Source of the DNA: Exserohilum rostratum
Taxonomy: Eukaryota; Ascomycota; Dothideomycetes; Pleosporales; Pleosporaceae
Reading direction: 5' to 3'
Assembly (NCBI GenBank): GCA_026367775.1
Contig: CP111160.1
Span: forward strand, 682,001-746,000
Length of the DNA: 64,000 nucleotides
Made by a program: the position numbers and the translations under genes. Shown piece after piece: positions 1-11,931 of the stretch. The notes beneath the pieces are model-generated. The model worked only from the letters and a program-made list of their open reading frames with translations, had not been told where the DNA came from and ran no database searches. How positions within the stretch are numbered: the first letter of the stretch is position 1; each line of letters opens with the position of its first letter.

Positions 1-3000
1 TGCCTGCCCGCCGCCGCCCTGGGCGAGCTGAATTCCAGTCCGCCAGCCCGCTGCCCGCTGTCTCCCTCGCCATCGCCCTCGCCGTCAGGAGATGCCCCAG
101 CAACACACACGCCAACACCGACTTTGAATATGTACGTCAGGGGCTTCTCTCCATCTCCCTCTGACAGGCACGTCATTCTCCACCTGCCCTCTCCCTATTC
201 CTAGCCGTCGCCCGCCCCTCGTGGCTTGCAACCACCGAACGCGCTAGAAGCCCTCGCTGCATCCATTGGCAAAAGCCCTCATTCTCCCGCCGCCCGCGCC
301 CCTATGCTAACCCATCGCCCCAACCGTCGCCGACTCAGCATCACTCCCACCATCACCACCATCGAGTCTGCCTGTCGGCCACCTGGCACGCCTTGAGACT
401 AGGTGCCCTGTGGCGCTCATGCTCCGCTGTTTCCAGAAGCCTTCGATGGCCGCCTGAACAGAAACAGGAACCGAAACGAGCGAATCATGTGACAGCCACG
501 CCCACCCCTCCCAACCTCGACACACTTGCACACCATCGACTCGTCGCCCTCAATGCGAGCGCTGGCCCGGAATCACCGTTCCGGCGCCTGCTGCTGATGC
601 AACCTCAGAGAGCCATGACAACGTCTAGTGCCCCCCTCTGCCGCCTCTTCACTCCCGCATCCTAGCACATCGATCAGGTTCTGGTGGCCCCTTGGATCTT
701 CCGGCTCCATGCGGGTATTCGCACGGCACATGGCACGCACGTGGATTTGTGAGCATCATGACGGAAGCACCAGACGCGGGATCGCCCAAGTGCTCAGCAT
801 CCTTCACCAATATTAACATCTCCGGATCTACATGACAGTCGACAGGGCCATGCATGTCTAGCCATGCGCTGCTGTACATACATACATACATACGCGCACA
901 TGTGTCGTACACAACACTTCGGCCGGCCGCCTCCAAACTATGCTCTGTGCTTCATCACGCACACGACAGCTTCCGCACCTCTCGCTGCTAGTCTCCCTAT
1001 CAAACTCCCCCGCCGCCAATTTCATTACGTGTGCTCTAACCGCTCTCTCCTCCCAGGGCCATGCATGCATTCTTCATTCCCCCCACCACAGTGCCAATAA
1101 AAGATTCTTCGTCGCCCTGCCTTTTTTTTTTTTGCACCGGAACTGATGCCGATTCGCTTACTATAGCCCGTAGTTCAGCGCCGTCCATTTAGCGCTACCA
1201 AGCGCGCGGTAGGTTCAAAACTACCCAATGCACATGCAAGAGCAAACACAGGCCCGTGTTCTGCAGACCAAACCATTGGCCATTTCTGATATTTCTACGG
1301 CACAAACGGGCCACAGCACAACCTTACACGACACTACTGTACCTGTGTACGCGCGTGCGCACAGCGCCCTAGCGACGGTTGCTTCATTCGCAATCGTATT
1401 CTTCGCATCTCTATCCCATACATATCGTGGCTGGATGGTTTTCTGGTTCTACCCAAAGAAATGCTGCCAGAGCCGTGGTGGGGGTTTTGTACTATCTAGA
1501 GCCCAGTAGTTAGCTCAGTCGTTCTTAAAATTGACCACTTACAAAATTAACACGTGCATTATTACCGATTTTCCTATATTGCAGCAAGATAATCATAATA
1601 CATACAGTCAACCCAAAAGGGTATGATGATGCAATTGGGGCTGGGCAGAAGGCTTACGACCACCTCGCATAGTTTCTTACCCAGTTGGTGCACATAAGAC
1701 CATCACTCCATCACCCGCACAGGGCTGAGCAGTCATCGTGCCAAGCCGGGACTTTGAGAGTTTAACAAGCCACAAGGTCGTTCAATGCATCTGCAGCATT
1801 TCTGCACACTTCTCCTCGGAAATCCTTCTCTCTGCTTTCTAATCCGCGTCAATATCTTGCAAGGTGATGTGGTGGTGTGGTGGTGTGGTTGCTCTAGTCA
1901 TTTGCCTACATACTACACAACAAGCGGTTTCGCCACAAATTTGTCATGCAGAGTGGACACGATCACATTGAGATAAGGGTAACGGGTGCATTCCGAGGTC
2001 ATTGCGCCTCCACGTGGCGGCTTAGTTAAAATCAGACACGCTTGATGTCATCAGACTACGGCACCTGAGTGCCTGAAAACCTAGTTTTCGAGGTAACAGT
2101 CGCTGCCGATCGCAAAAGGGGGCCACCAGCGGCTATCGCAACGTCGGTATACCAGTACAGCAGTGTTTGGATCTCGTTATACATTACCGGGGCCACTTCG
2201 GTTTTTGCTTACATGCGACTCGTACCATGTCCAACGCAGCGTCTCTACCCGGCTGGTTGGCACTTCCCCGAACGATCGTCTGCTTTTGCATGCAAACCCG
2301 ACCTATACCCCTCGCTTGCGGGAGCTTACATCCTATCCATTCAGCTCAGCATGGTCTGTCTCACTTCATTCCTCGTCTCCATGTGGGACCTGACGAGGTG
2401 GCCCTCGTAAAATTCGACCTGACTTTGCCATGTTTAGAAAACCGACTACAGCACGCCATTTCTGCAACAATGTCTCGCTAGGTTGGCCCTGCATTGTTAG
2501 GTGGCCGTCGGTCAAACCTGAAAGAAGACTCGTCTGGTACCGCGACGGAACACTAAGCTCACCATCGGAGTCGACTCCGCCCGCCACGTTTGACCAGGCC
2601 TTTGCTGCCCAACCGTCTTGGGACACCAGTCCCCTCATCCACAGCCCTATTCACAGCCCTCAGGGTCGTGTCAATGTTTCACATGCGTCCCCGGCCGATC
2701 AAGACGCTGCAGATAAAAAAAATGCCAACCAATGGCTGTCAATTTTGGAGGATCTACAATCTGCAAAAAATCTCGAGCCCGCTAGGAACTAGCTGTGACG
2801 GTGGCCGCATATGTACACTACGAGGCGGCCGCCGCGTGACCGTATAGTACGCAGTAGTGACAACGGTCCAATATATCCGACATTGGCTGATTCACCAAGA
2901 TACGAGCCGTGTTTGGTTTCCTGCAACGCGCACGTCGACGGGTATCACCCTTCAGTTCCAGCAGTGCATAGAAGTTTATCGAGCATAGCAAAGCTAAGTT

Positions 3001-4226
3001 TGGCACTTCCAACGGACATGGCGGCTCCGACAGCTGCCGTCATCTTGGCAGCGTCACTCATTCTCCCTTTCTCTATTCTTCCCACGATCCATGCCCCTGC
3101 ACGTATACGGTCGATGCAATGTAGGTTACATCAAAATCATTACCGGATAGGTGCTTTGGACTAAAGCGACATTTCCAGCCTCGGGGACCTGGAGGTTCCT
3201 CGGCAATGAGGGGATCCCTGCAACGATTACGTGACGCAGTGACCTCTTGGTGGGTTGTGCATACGATAGACTCGTTCCCCAAGCTCAAGGAACAGCGTCT
3301 TGTCTGAATGCCATCTCACGCTCGACAAAAGCTACGCAACATGCGCTAATCGCTAGGTCACAAATAATGTTTGAAAGACATTGTATATGCCACGTGCAAA
3401 TGGACACTATCAGACTTACCGGAAGTTTGAAGTGACAAGCCAAATACGACTCCGATCTATCCAACGTTCACTCGTGCACATCATCGACGATCATCCAAGG
3501 CTAGGGCAAGATCAAGCGACACTACAGCACAACAGTGGATGCACATCCGTATTCTCACGTGAGCTACCACTCCCTGTTCCCCGACTTGCTAGCTGTTTCA
3601 ATCAGCTGTTCACATCGTATCACTTTATGCGCTTAAGAAAGAAGATTCTACATCACTTGAAGCATGCAGCCTTTGGCAAATACCATTTTGAACGGCGAGA
3701 GCGAGAGAACGCCAGAAGGACAATCAGACGAATAGCCGAGAGTGTCACAGACCCTTATTTTAAGATGGTCACAATCTCTGTAAGCAATTGCTTTTCCAGT
3801 GCTACGCAACTATCAAACTATGGTCTCCTGTCGATCAACTCAATATGTCACTTTTGCGGTTCCCTCAATTCCGGTCAATGCATCTGGAGTCAACGCGTTT
3901 GTGGCCTTGCGCAAGCGCATGAAACACCACGGGCCTTCTATAGAACTGTTCGGGGTTTACCATTAGTCCCCGCCGTTGGGATTGCTTCTTCCAATATATC
4001 GACTTCTTTCCATCTCCTCCGGACCGCCTCATCTCGAGAGATGAAGGATGATGGATGATACTCACACATGACGAAGATGGATCAATCTTTTCCGGCGTCT
4101 AGACCAGTGTTTCTAGATCCCAAGATCCTTGCATAGCTTAACCTCGACTCTTCATAACTTCCAACTGATGTCACACGATTCCTTTTCCATCTTCCCTGTC
4201 TCACTTCATTGAGGAGATCGAGCTAA

Positions 4227-4558
4227 CTATATGCGAATACAGTTTCACATAGCTTCACTTCTCTCAGACCCCAGCTCTATGTGCGCCAGGCCGACCTCCC
4301 CGCAAAGACCCGTGAGGTGCATGTGGAGACACGGACCTGTGGTCCGGTCAATGAGTCCATGGCCCTCTTCAACGGGTTCGTCTCACATCCCCGGAAGGGG
4401 CTATAGACATGGATCCGTCGGCATACCTAACGTTCCCGACGTTGACTGACAGATACCGGCTTTGGCGTTATGACCAGTCCACTAGACAGTACGGGAAATT
4501 GCGTCACCATATCTCTCGCGCCGAACGCAGGCAACTACAAGATAACTACATGTCGTGA
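4227..4558 (+). pseudogene. Possible decayed coding relic (two overlapping frames)
   Basis: Two + strand frames follow each other with a frame change near 4355-4375. The first is open from 4227 to the TAG at 4404-4406 and includes the stretch LPAKTREVHVETRTCGPVNE. The second is open from 4355 to the TGA at 4556-4558 and has an ATG at 4409 followed by DPSAYLTFPTLTDRYRLW. Both look coding-like (mixed hydrophobic and charged residues, no low complexity), unlike the surrounding AT-rich DNA. I do not recognise the family. Chance remains possible because each frame is only 50-60 codons. No promoter or splice structure was found that would join them. Confidence 0.25.
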
Positions 4559-5465
4559 GTGAGTTGTTGAGCTCAACGACCAGAGGGAGTCAAAGTCCCA
4601 ACAGCTTACATCCCCTTGAAGCGCAAAGCGCAACGACGTACCCAAGACCCTCATGCCACTCCCCACGCGCCCTTGTTGATCGACAGTGGGCTAGAACGCA
4701 ATGACAAGACTGAAAAGAGAGAGGGAAAATACTTCCGATGATCAGCAGAAAATAACGGGCGAATAAACAGAGATTTACCCCCACAACGTTGGGTTGTCCC
4801 CACTACCAACTGGGCGTCTGACAGTTTGATAGTCTGACCGGTGTCTCCGTCCGCCCGTCTCCCCGTCTCCCCGAGTACCACCACTGCCACCGCCAAGTAA
4901 ACCACATCAGGCACTTTTTTTTTTGCCCGGACCTTCCGTAACAAGAATTGTAAGGAGCCGCGTAAGCGACCCTCTTTGCATCAATTGTGGGGGGGCAAGG
5001 TGGTAACCTGAGGGGACCATTCGGGGCACTTGGCGAGGCCTCCTCGGAGTCGCGCATGGTCCGATGTTTCGCGCGACCTTGCCTAGTGTGTATACTAGCA
5101 TACAACTGCTAGATTTGTGATATGAATGGGAGATGCAGGTGATTAAAAGGGAGGTTGTTGGCAATCGTGAAAGGGGAACCAACAAAAAAGGGCTACCCCC
5201 AGCAGCCCAAATTCCCATACACAAGGATCCCAGGCCAAAGCGACATGGGCGCGTTCCTCCGACGACCCGCTTGGTGCCGATACGAGGAGGTGGGAGCGCG
5301 CACAAGGGGAACAGACGGCGCAAGGGGGTCCATGGTCAGGAAAATTGTCATGGGATGCTACGCTTGCACCTTTTCCCCCCATTGTTGCACTTGCTTCTCC
5401 CCCTCTCCGACCGAGAGCGCAGCGGAGCTCCGAAACGAGAATGTCGCGCTGACTAGTGTTTGGAT

Positions 5466-5482
5466 GGGGGGGGGGGGGGGGG
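5466..5482. repeat. Poly-G run (G17)
   Basis: Seventeen consecutive G residues on the + strand inside the gene-poor left arm. Its length may be an assembly estimate. Confidence 0.9.
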
Positions 5483-7236
5483 TTCTTCCCCGTATTGTTA
5501 GAAAGCAAAAAAACGTGAAGAGTGAGCGTGAGACGTAAGAATGAGAAGAAGGAAGGAGAAGGAGCAACGCAGATCGAGACGGAAGAAGAGAAAATCGACA
5601 CGTGGGCGAGATGAAAGCTATAAACTCAATCTGACAAGTCAACGTAAGATCGTAAAGGTATAGTACACTTTGTTTAAATCGGGACACGGGAAGGAAGGAA
5701 GGGAGGGAAAAAGCAAAAAAGATCCCAACTAATATCGGAGGTTGGTTCCTAACCGGCGGTTGCGTTAGTTTGGTTAGGCTAGGTCAGAAAACCCCGATTT
5801 GCTTTGAAACAAGCCTCCGAGACGACCAATGTGCGAGTTGCAAATAACAAAAGGTCCAAGTGCTGTAGCAAGCAGTGGATACAGTGTTTCTGCTGTTAAT
5901 GTTATTATTATTATTGTCGTTGTTGTTATTGTCACGTCAGGACCCACGACTAAACAAGACGCGCTCCGACTCGACTCATACATGGCAAATGAATCAACAC
6001 CCATGAGAAAATCAGCAACTCAATCAGTAATCAGCAATCAGAAATGGGAGAGAGACAAAAAATCAGGAATCTGCAAGATTTGTACAGATTCCCAGTGTGA
6101 CGGAAATAATCGGAAACAAATACCAACCTATAACAGCACATTGACTGAGTCGTTGTCCCTTCCTCTTTCTATATGTAACTTAGTCACTTTTTTCCATACA
6201 TACGTACAGACAGACAGACAACCAGACGGACTGGTACATACACAACTGCCGAACCACGTCCATGTCATCGGGGGATCAACCAACAAGAAAAAACGTCATG
6301 TCAGCTCAGCAACTAACACCCGTCTCTCGCTCACCCTCTCGTATATACCGTACTTGGCCGTCTTGCCCTCGTTTTTTTGGTTCCACAGCACCCCCCTATG
6401 CAAGAGCAGAAAAAAAAAACACTCGGACATTTTTTTTGCGGGCAGCAGCAGCAGCAATCGCACAAAGACTTCATCGCGATGCAAGCGCTGCGTCGCGAAT
6501 CGTAATCTCAGGAACAGAGAGATGATCGCAATACTGACTAACATGGCCTTTCTCCCCCTTCATCATCCCATCTTTGCCCCTTCTGGGAGGGGCGCCTTTG
6601 GGGGGGAGTGGACTTTTCCCCATTCAACACGGAGTCTCTCGGACCTGGGGAGGGAAGGGGCGACGGCGACGGCGACGGCGGCGGACTGGCACGAATTCGT
6701 TCTGGTTAGTAAGGGCGAAATGAGCAAAAGTCCTTGGGACCCACACTAGGGGACCGGAAGGTACAGGCCAGGCCAAGACAGTCAAAGCTTGGGTCCGCTG
6801 CGCCGTTGCACCGCTGCACCGCCTCAGGGCCCTGCATGTCCGCCCTGCTGCGTGTGCATACAAACCCTGAGGTCACCTGTGGCTCAGCCTCTCCTTCGAT
6901 GCCATCTCTATCTCTCCTCTTCTCTGTGTTCTATTTTTTCCTCTTCTCCTCCTTTCAGAGGGAAACTTTAGCCTATGCGACATGACCCACTTTTCCCAAA
7001 GAAAATCAAACATCAAAAGGCACGTGAGAATGAATTGAGTAGGTTAGGTATGTGAGCCGTCTCTCAGAGATGCTGGCAACAGAGCCAGCCGGCTCGTCTT
7101 GCTAACATTCGAATCCGCCGTACAAAAGACACGCGAAGAAGCCCAAATTGTCCCATGCCTCGTCGCTATCAACCCCCGGCCGTGTCAGTCACTGTCATGA
7201 TGCATATATTCGTTCCACCCCAGAGACTCGAGACGT

Positions 7237-8149
7237 TTATTTCTGCATCATCAGTTGGACGAACTCGTTGTCTGGCTTGAGTCAGTTTTCTGCAGCGCTA
7301 CGAGGGGCGAGATTCTGGAACACCCACAGTCAATACGGCCGTCACCGTCCTGGTCGGCCTCCCGGATCATCTCGTCAACCTCGTCATCGGTCAATTTCTC
7401 GCCGATAGAAGTCATGACGTGACGCAGCTCGGCAGCCGAGATGAAGCCGTTGTTGTCGCGGTCAAAGACCTTGAAGGCTTCCCGGATCTCCTCCTCAGAG
7501 TCGGTGTCCTTCATCTTGCGGGCCATCATGGTGAGGAACTCTGGTCACGACATCAGCGGGGCTGTCACTGGGCCCAAGGCGGGGGACAGAGGCGTTTGAC
7601 GCACCTGGGAAGTCAATGGTGCCGTTGTTATCGGCATCGACCTCGTTGATCATGTCCTGAAGCTCAGACTCGCTGGGGTTCTGACCAAGCGAGCGCATGA
7701 CGGTGCCGAGCTCCTTGGTGGTGATTTGACCTGTGGCGCAACGTCGTCAGTCAAGTGTCCTGTGTGGCGGTGTGCTGGCGTCGGCGCAGAGAGAATACGA
7801 GCGTGAATGGGGCCAAGCGGGGTACTGACCATCGCCATCCTTGTCCTGCAGAGATAACAAGTGTTAGCAGCACATTCGTCACCGTCGGGCAGGGCGAGGC
7901 TGTAGGCAGCCGCAGGGCAGAGAAGGGGGGAGGAGGGGGCAACGTACGAAGAGGGAGAATGCCTCCTTGAACTCGGAGACTTGCTCCTCGGTAAGAGAGT
8001 CAGCCTAGAGGGACCTGTCAGCGATGCGCAGCGGAGCGTGGATGCGTAGATGTGGCAGTGTGCGAGGGCGGGCGGGCCGTTGTCGTGCTTGGGAGCAGGG
8101 CGGGGTATGTTTTGGCAGAGGGCGAGGGGGGCGCGGGGCTACGCACCAT
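7237..8149 (-). CDS. cmdA: Calmodulin
   Basis: Small cytosolic Ca2+ sensor that activates calmodulin kinases, calcineurin and other targets. Six exons on the minus strand: 8147-8149 (the ATG alone), 7948-8004, 7830-7845, 7605-7730, 7328-7540 and 7237-7271, giving 149 residues, the normal calmodulin length. Four EF-hand loops are complete: [36 protein letters not shown] and [12 protein letters not shown]. The protein begins MADSLTEEQ and ends FVQLMMQK. The first intron directly follows the ATG (donor GTGCGT at 8146-8141), and exon 3 has only 16 bases, so automatic gene finders may miss the start. It diverges from the syntaxin gene over 429 bases. The identity is near certain; the symbol follows Aspergillus usage. 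Confidence 0.97.
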
Positions 8150-8578
8150 GTCTGCTTTGCGGGATGCTGTGGTGGGAGGGAGAGAGTGTGGTGGTGAGCA
8201 GGATTGGACGTGTAGGGCGAGGCGCTGGCGATATATAGCAGCGGACGCAGGTGCGGTGTGGAAGGAGATCTAATAGTGTTTGCGGCTGGAGAAGATGGGC
8301 TGGAGTGGAGCAGGACTGTCAGACGGGTGGCCCTAGTGCCGCCTTGCTGTTGGGAAGGGGCCTCTAGCGCCGCTGCATGCGGGAAGGTGGCTTCTGCTGC
8401 ACCACTGCCCGGCCACGCCCACCATTGCATGCGCCTCACTCACACACACTTCAAACGCTCGCCCGCCGTCCTGTCCTTGCCCGCTGCCTCTGTGCTGCCA
8501 TAGCCCGCTTGCGTGTCCTGGCCTCTTCCTCCCCAGCTCTACCATGACACAGCCCCGCTGAACCGAGCCCAGCCCATC
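8150..8578. promoter_or_regulatory. Shared promoter of calmodulin and syntaxin genes
   Basis: These 429 bases lie between the divergent start codons. C/T-rich leader sequence lies on the + strand before the syntaxin ATG. No specific operator was recognised. Confidence 0.5.
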
Positions 8579-9864
8579 ATGTGGCGGGACCGAACTAACC
8601 TGTATGCTGCCCTGCACTGTTGATGCTGCTCCTGCGCTGCCCCGTTTGCTGCTGCTGCTGACGTAGCCACCTCAGCTTTATATCCTACCGCCAGTCGTAC
8701 TCGCACCACCCCCAAAAGAAGACCCGCTATGGCGCCCCGGGTTCCAATGGCTTTGGCGACGGCCGGCGCATGTCCGAGGAGCGCCAGGGCCTCATGTCCT
8801 CGGGCGCCTTCGAGGATGATGGCGATGCCGTCATAGAGATGGACCTGCTGCCGCCGCGCTGGCTCGACGTGCAGGACGAGATCACCGAATACCTGGCCGA
8901 GATTGCCAAGCAGACGCGCAAGCTCGACCAGCTGCACCAGAAGCACGTGCTGCCCGGCTTTGACGACGAGGACGTCAAGAAGCGCGAGGAGCGCGAGATT
9001 GAGCAAATCACCCAGGCCATCACCCGCCTCTTCCAAAAATGCCAGCAGGCCATCAAGCGCATAGAGACGATGGTGCGCGAGGCCAAGCAGCAGGGCAACA
9101 TCAACCAGGGCGAAGAGGTCATGGCCCAGAATCTCAAAATCTCGCTGGCCTCGCGTGTCGGCGAAGTGAGCGCCATGTTCCGCAAGAAACAATCTGCCTA
9201 CTTGAAAAGTGAGACTGTCTCAATTGTATGCTTCGTGCCCCGCTGATGTCTTGACCCAGAACTCCGTGATCTCGGAGGCTTCACGTCGCCCTTTCGCTCT
9301 GCCACGCCCGTCCAGAATCCCTACAACGACCCGGCGCTGCAAGAATCCGATGCGGACCGGTCCTTCTCACAATCCACCCTGCTCCAAACGAAACAACAGC
9401 GCATGCGCCACGATCCGAATGAAGCTTTGATAGCTCAGCGCGAGCGCGAAATTGAGGACATTGCCCAGGGCATCATCGAACTAGCAAACATCTTTCAAGA
9501 ACTCCAGACCATGGTCATTGACCAGGGCAGTATGCTCGACCGAATAGACTACAACGTGGAAAACATGACAAGAGACGTCAAAGAAGCAGACAAGGAGCTC
9601 ACAGTGGCTTCTGGATACCAGAGACGAACCGTGAAGCGGAAGATCATGTTGCTCCTCGCCATACTCATTGCAGGTGTCTTTATATTACTGTCGCTCAAGT
9701 TGAGCAAGAAAAACGGCAACAATATACCAAAGGTTCCAGACGTTCCACCAGCGGCGGCGATAAGAACTAGGCGGCAATCAACAACGACGCAAACAAACCG
9801 CATTTGGCACAGGAGAAAACGGCGGTTGTGGACAGGGCCTGTAGATGACCCTCTTATGTTTTGA
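8579..9864 (+). CDS. tlg2: Tlg2/syntaxin-16 family Qa-SNARE
   Basis: t-SNARE of the trans-Golgi network and endosomes, acting in endosome-to-Golgi retrieval and, in yeast, in the Cvt pathway. Exons 8579-8601, 8676-9208 and 9260-9864 give 386 residues. The start was chosen because exon 1 encodes MWRDRTNL and joins to FISYRQSYS, matching the conserved Tlg2 N-terminal peptide (RDRTNLF.SYR) that binds Vps45-type SM proteins. A helical Habc region covers about 60-185. The SNARE helix covers about 235-300 with the zero-layer Gln at 274 (IDQGSMLDRIDYNVE). One transmembrane helix (LLLAILIAGVFILLSL) follows. A basic luminal tail of about 45 residues after it is longer than in most syntaxins. Confidence 0.92.
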
Positions 9865-11931
9865 GAACATATTTATACGATTCTTGGTAGTTAATATTAA
9901 CGACTTGATACCTTCTCACATCTCTCGTCTGCCGCTAATTAAGCTTCGAACAAGGTGTATGCCAGCATGACAGTATATTTTAAGAAACCTCACTAAAATC
10001 AGTAAATTTCAAATGCAAAACCCTCTATTCTTGAATCAACTAGTGGATGTCATATACATGAGACCAGGCTGAAAGTAAAACGACCCCGCATAGATCAGCA
10101 CCCTTAGGCCTATTCAAATATTCTCACCAGTGTGGCACGACTTGATGTGGAAATTGCTTCAACTGCTCCCCTATCTACGGCGTAAAAACACGATTTGAAA
10201 TAGACAAACAAGAGAACAAGGCTTGTGCCCAAAGAATGTCATTTGTCATGATGTGAAACCATTTTCTTCTACACTCGAGTCACAGCCCCCGCAAACATTC
10301 CAGTTAACTGAGGTATCATGGAGCGGATAGTGCTCATGCCAGGTATTTGTTTGAATGACGCTGTATTTGCGTCATGTGTAGATCCATTCTACTAAGGTTG
10401 AAAATAGAACAGGTTTTAATTTACTGGAGTTTCATGTATCAGAGTCAGTGGTATCACGAATGGATTTCTGGTATACGAGGAATACAGAGATGGACGATGA
10501 AAATACATTATTCATAGCCAGGCAAAATAGGTAAGAGTAGTATCACAGTTGCTGAAGAAGCACATGGAGTGGCATGGGTTACATATCATGTCGAGTAAGA
10601 TTTGTGTGAAAAGTCATATGAACAATTATCAAAATGCTTAAACAGCATTTCCGAAAGTTAATGATGAGTACATCCTAACAGTGAAGTATAGTAGTTGTGT
10701 TTGAAGTCATTTAATTAGATCTATGTAATGCAATTCAAACTTTTCTCAAAAACATCAAACATATGGGATACCAAGAAGTTGTAGGAGGCAGAATTTTAGG
10801 TCTTGTTATCACTTCACGGAAACAAGAAACCCAGTATCTGTTCTGCTTTTTTATTTGTAGCTGAACACAAATAGTCAAATGGAAAGTTTCTATGCCATGA
10901 TGTAAATAAGAAAAAAAAAGAATATCTCTTGGAACGGTGTGAAGGAAACATCAAACTTACGAATGATGCGAAAATGAGAAGACTGTCATAAGCAAAGATG
11001 ATTGCAAGAGGTTAGTCACCCCCTAAACAAGTAGAGGATTCTTCAGAACAGCCTCTCTGATTTACTTTCATTTGTGACCAGGGAATCAGAGGTAGTGAAA
11101 GTTGTCAAATCTTTGCTTGAACAGCTCTTAACTAGTTCGGTCTTTATAATTTTTCTGCGCATTGCGAAACCCCTCAAAAGTTCTCAAACGACAAACTAGT
11201 AAATAGATAGCCACCTTGTACTCATCAAGCATTAATTTAATAGGACCTTTGTGATATAGTTGGTACCGAGCGACTTATGTCTCATGCTGTATGGTCCTAG
11301 TCTTGCAACTACGCCGCATCAGCCTCTACGACTACCTGCTGGCCTTTGGTCGTTGAGAACTATTACCTCTGTTATTTGATACTATTTGATGTTTTTCTGT
11401 CCGTTCTGCTACTAGCAAAATGTGTAAATAGGTCGAACGAATCTTTGTAGTGCTGAGGATCAATTACTATCACTAACCGATATACTTGCCTGGTACCTAT
11501 AACCATACTGCTTGATTTAATCCACATACATTTTAGCGGGAAATATTACACACCATGAGCGCTAGCAGTGAGAATAGAGTTGATGCTGTAGCACGGGCTC
11601 GCGCTGTATGTTCTTCCCAGTAATGGAATGGCGTGGGGGTTAGCCGCCGTGCACCATGTATTTCGGGTTAGAGAACTGGGAGTATGGCATGATTTGAAAA
11701 ATGCTGGAAAGGCTGAATTGGGTACTGTGACACTGACAACCAACCAAATACAGCGCCACGCTGCACCCCTCATCAGGTAGCAATCTTCAGCTTCAGCCTC
11801 AGCCTCAGCCTCGTTGGAGTCATTTGTCTTAGTAGCAAGCGTTGTTGTTCTTTGTACATTTGTTCAAAGCATTCATAGAACTCTCTATTTCATCCTGATT
11901 TGTAACCAATTTCAGCATCCAAGGCTACACA
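9865..11931. other. AT-rich intergenic block
   Basis: About 2 kb with no open frame of note on either strand. From about 9900 to 11540 the DNA is clearly more AT-rich than the neighbouring genes. It has no obvious terminal repeats and no recognisable transposon protein. CpA dinucleotides are still common by eye, so strong repeat-induced point mutation is not evident. A short CAGCCT-type tandem run lies at about 11788-11811, just upstream of the next gene. Confidence 0.6.

Larger units (their letters stand above)
1..7236. other. Gene-poor left arm, about 7.2 kb
   Basis: No gene could be supported here. The first 700 bases are C/T-rich on the + strand. One frame is open from base 1 to a TAG at 202-204 and codes for a Pro/Ser-rich string; it could be the tail of a gene to the left or chance in C-rich DNA. 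Bases 1500-4600 are more AT-rich. Bases 4600-6950 hold many homopolymer and short tandem runs, including an ATAC run near 876-893, a G17 run at 5466-5482 and A and T runs. The two longest open frames, 3381-4058 (225 codons) and 5829-6749 (306 codons), have no recognisable domain, and the second runs through low-complexity repeats. A possible coding relic at 4227-4558 is listed separately. Confidence 0.6.

Noticed and set aside
1150..1225. tRNA-like arms (AGTTCAGC near 1170 and GGTAGGTTCAAAACTACC near 1208)
   Set aside because: The T-arm would need an eight-base loop or mismatched stem, and no acceptor stem or anticodon arm can be folded around it.
5829..6749. 306-codon + strand open frame
   Set aside because: It runs through GTT/ATT repeats, A and T runs and GGC/GAC repeats, has no domain and reads as low-complexity sequence. 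Most likely a chance frame.
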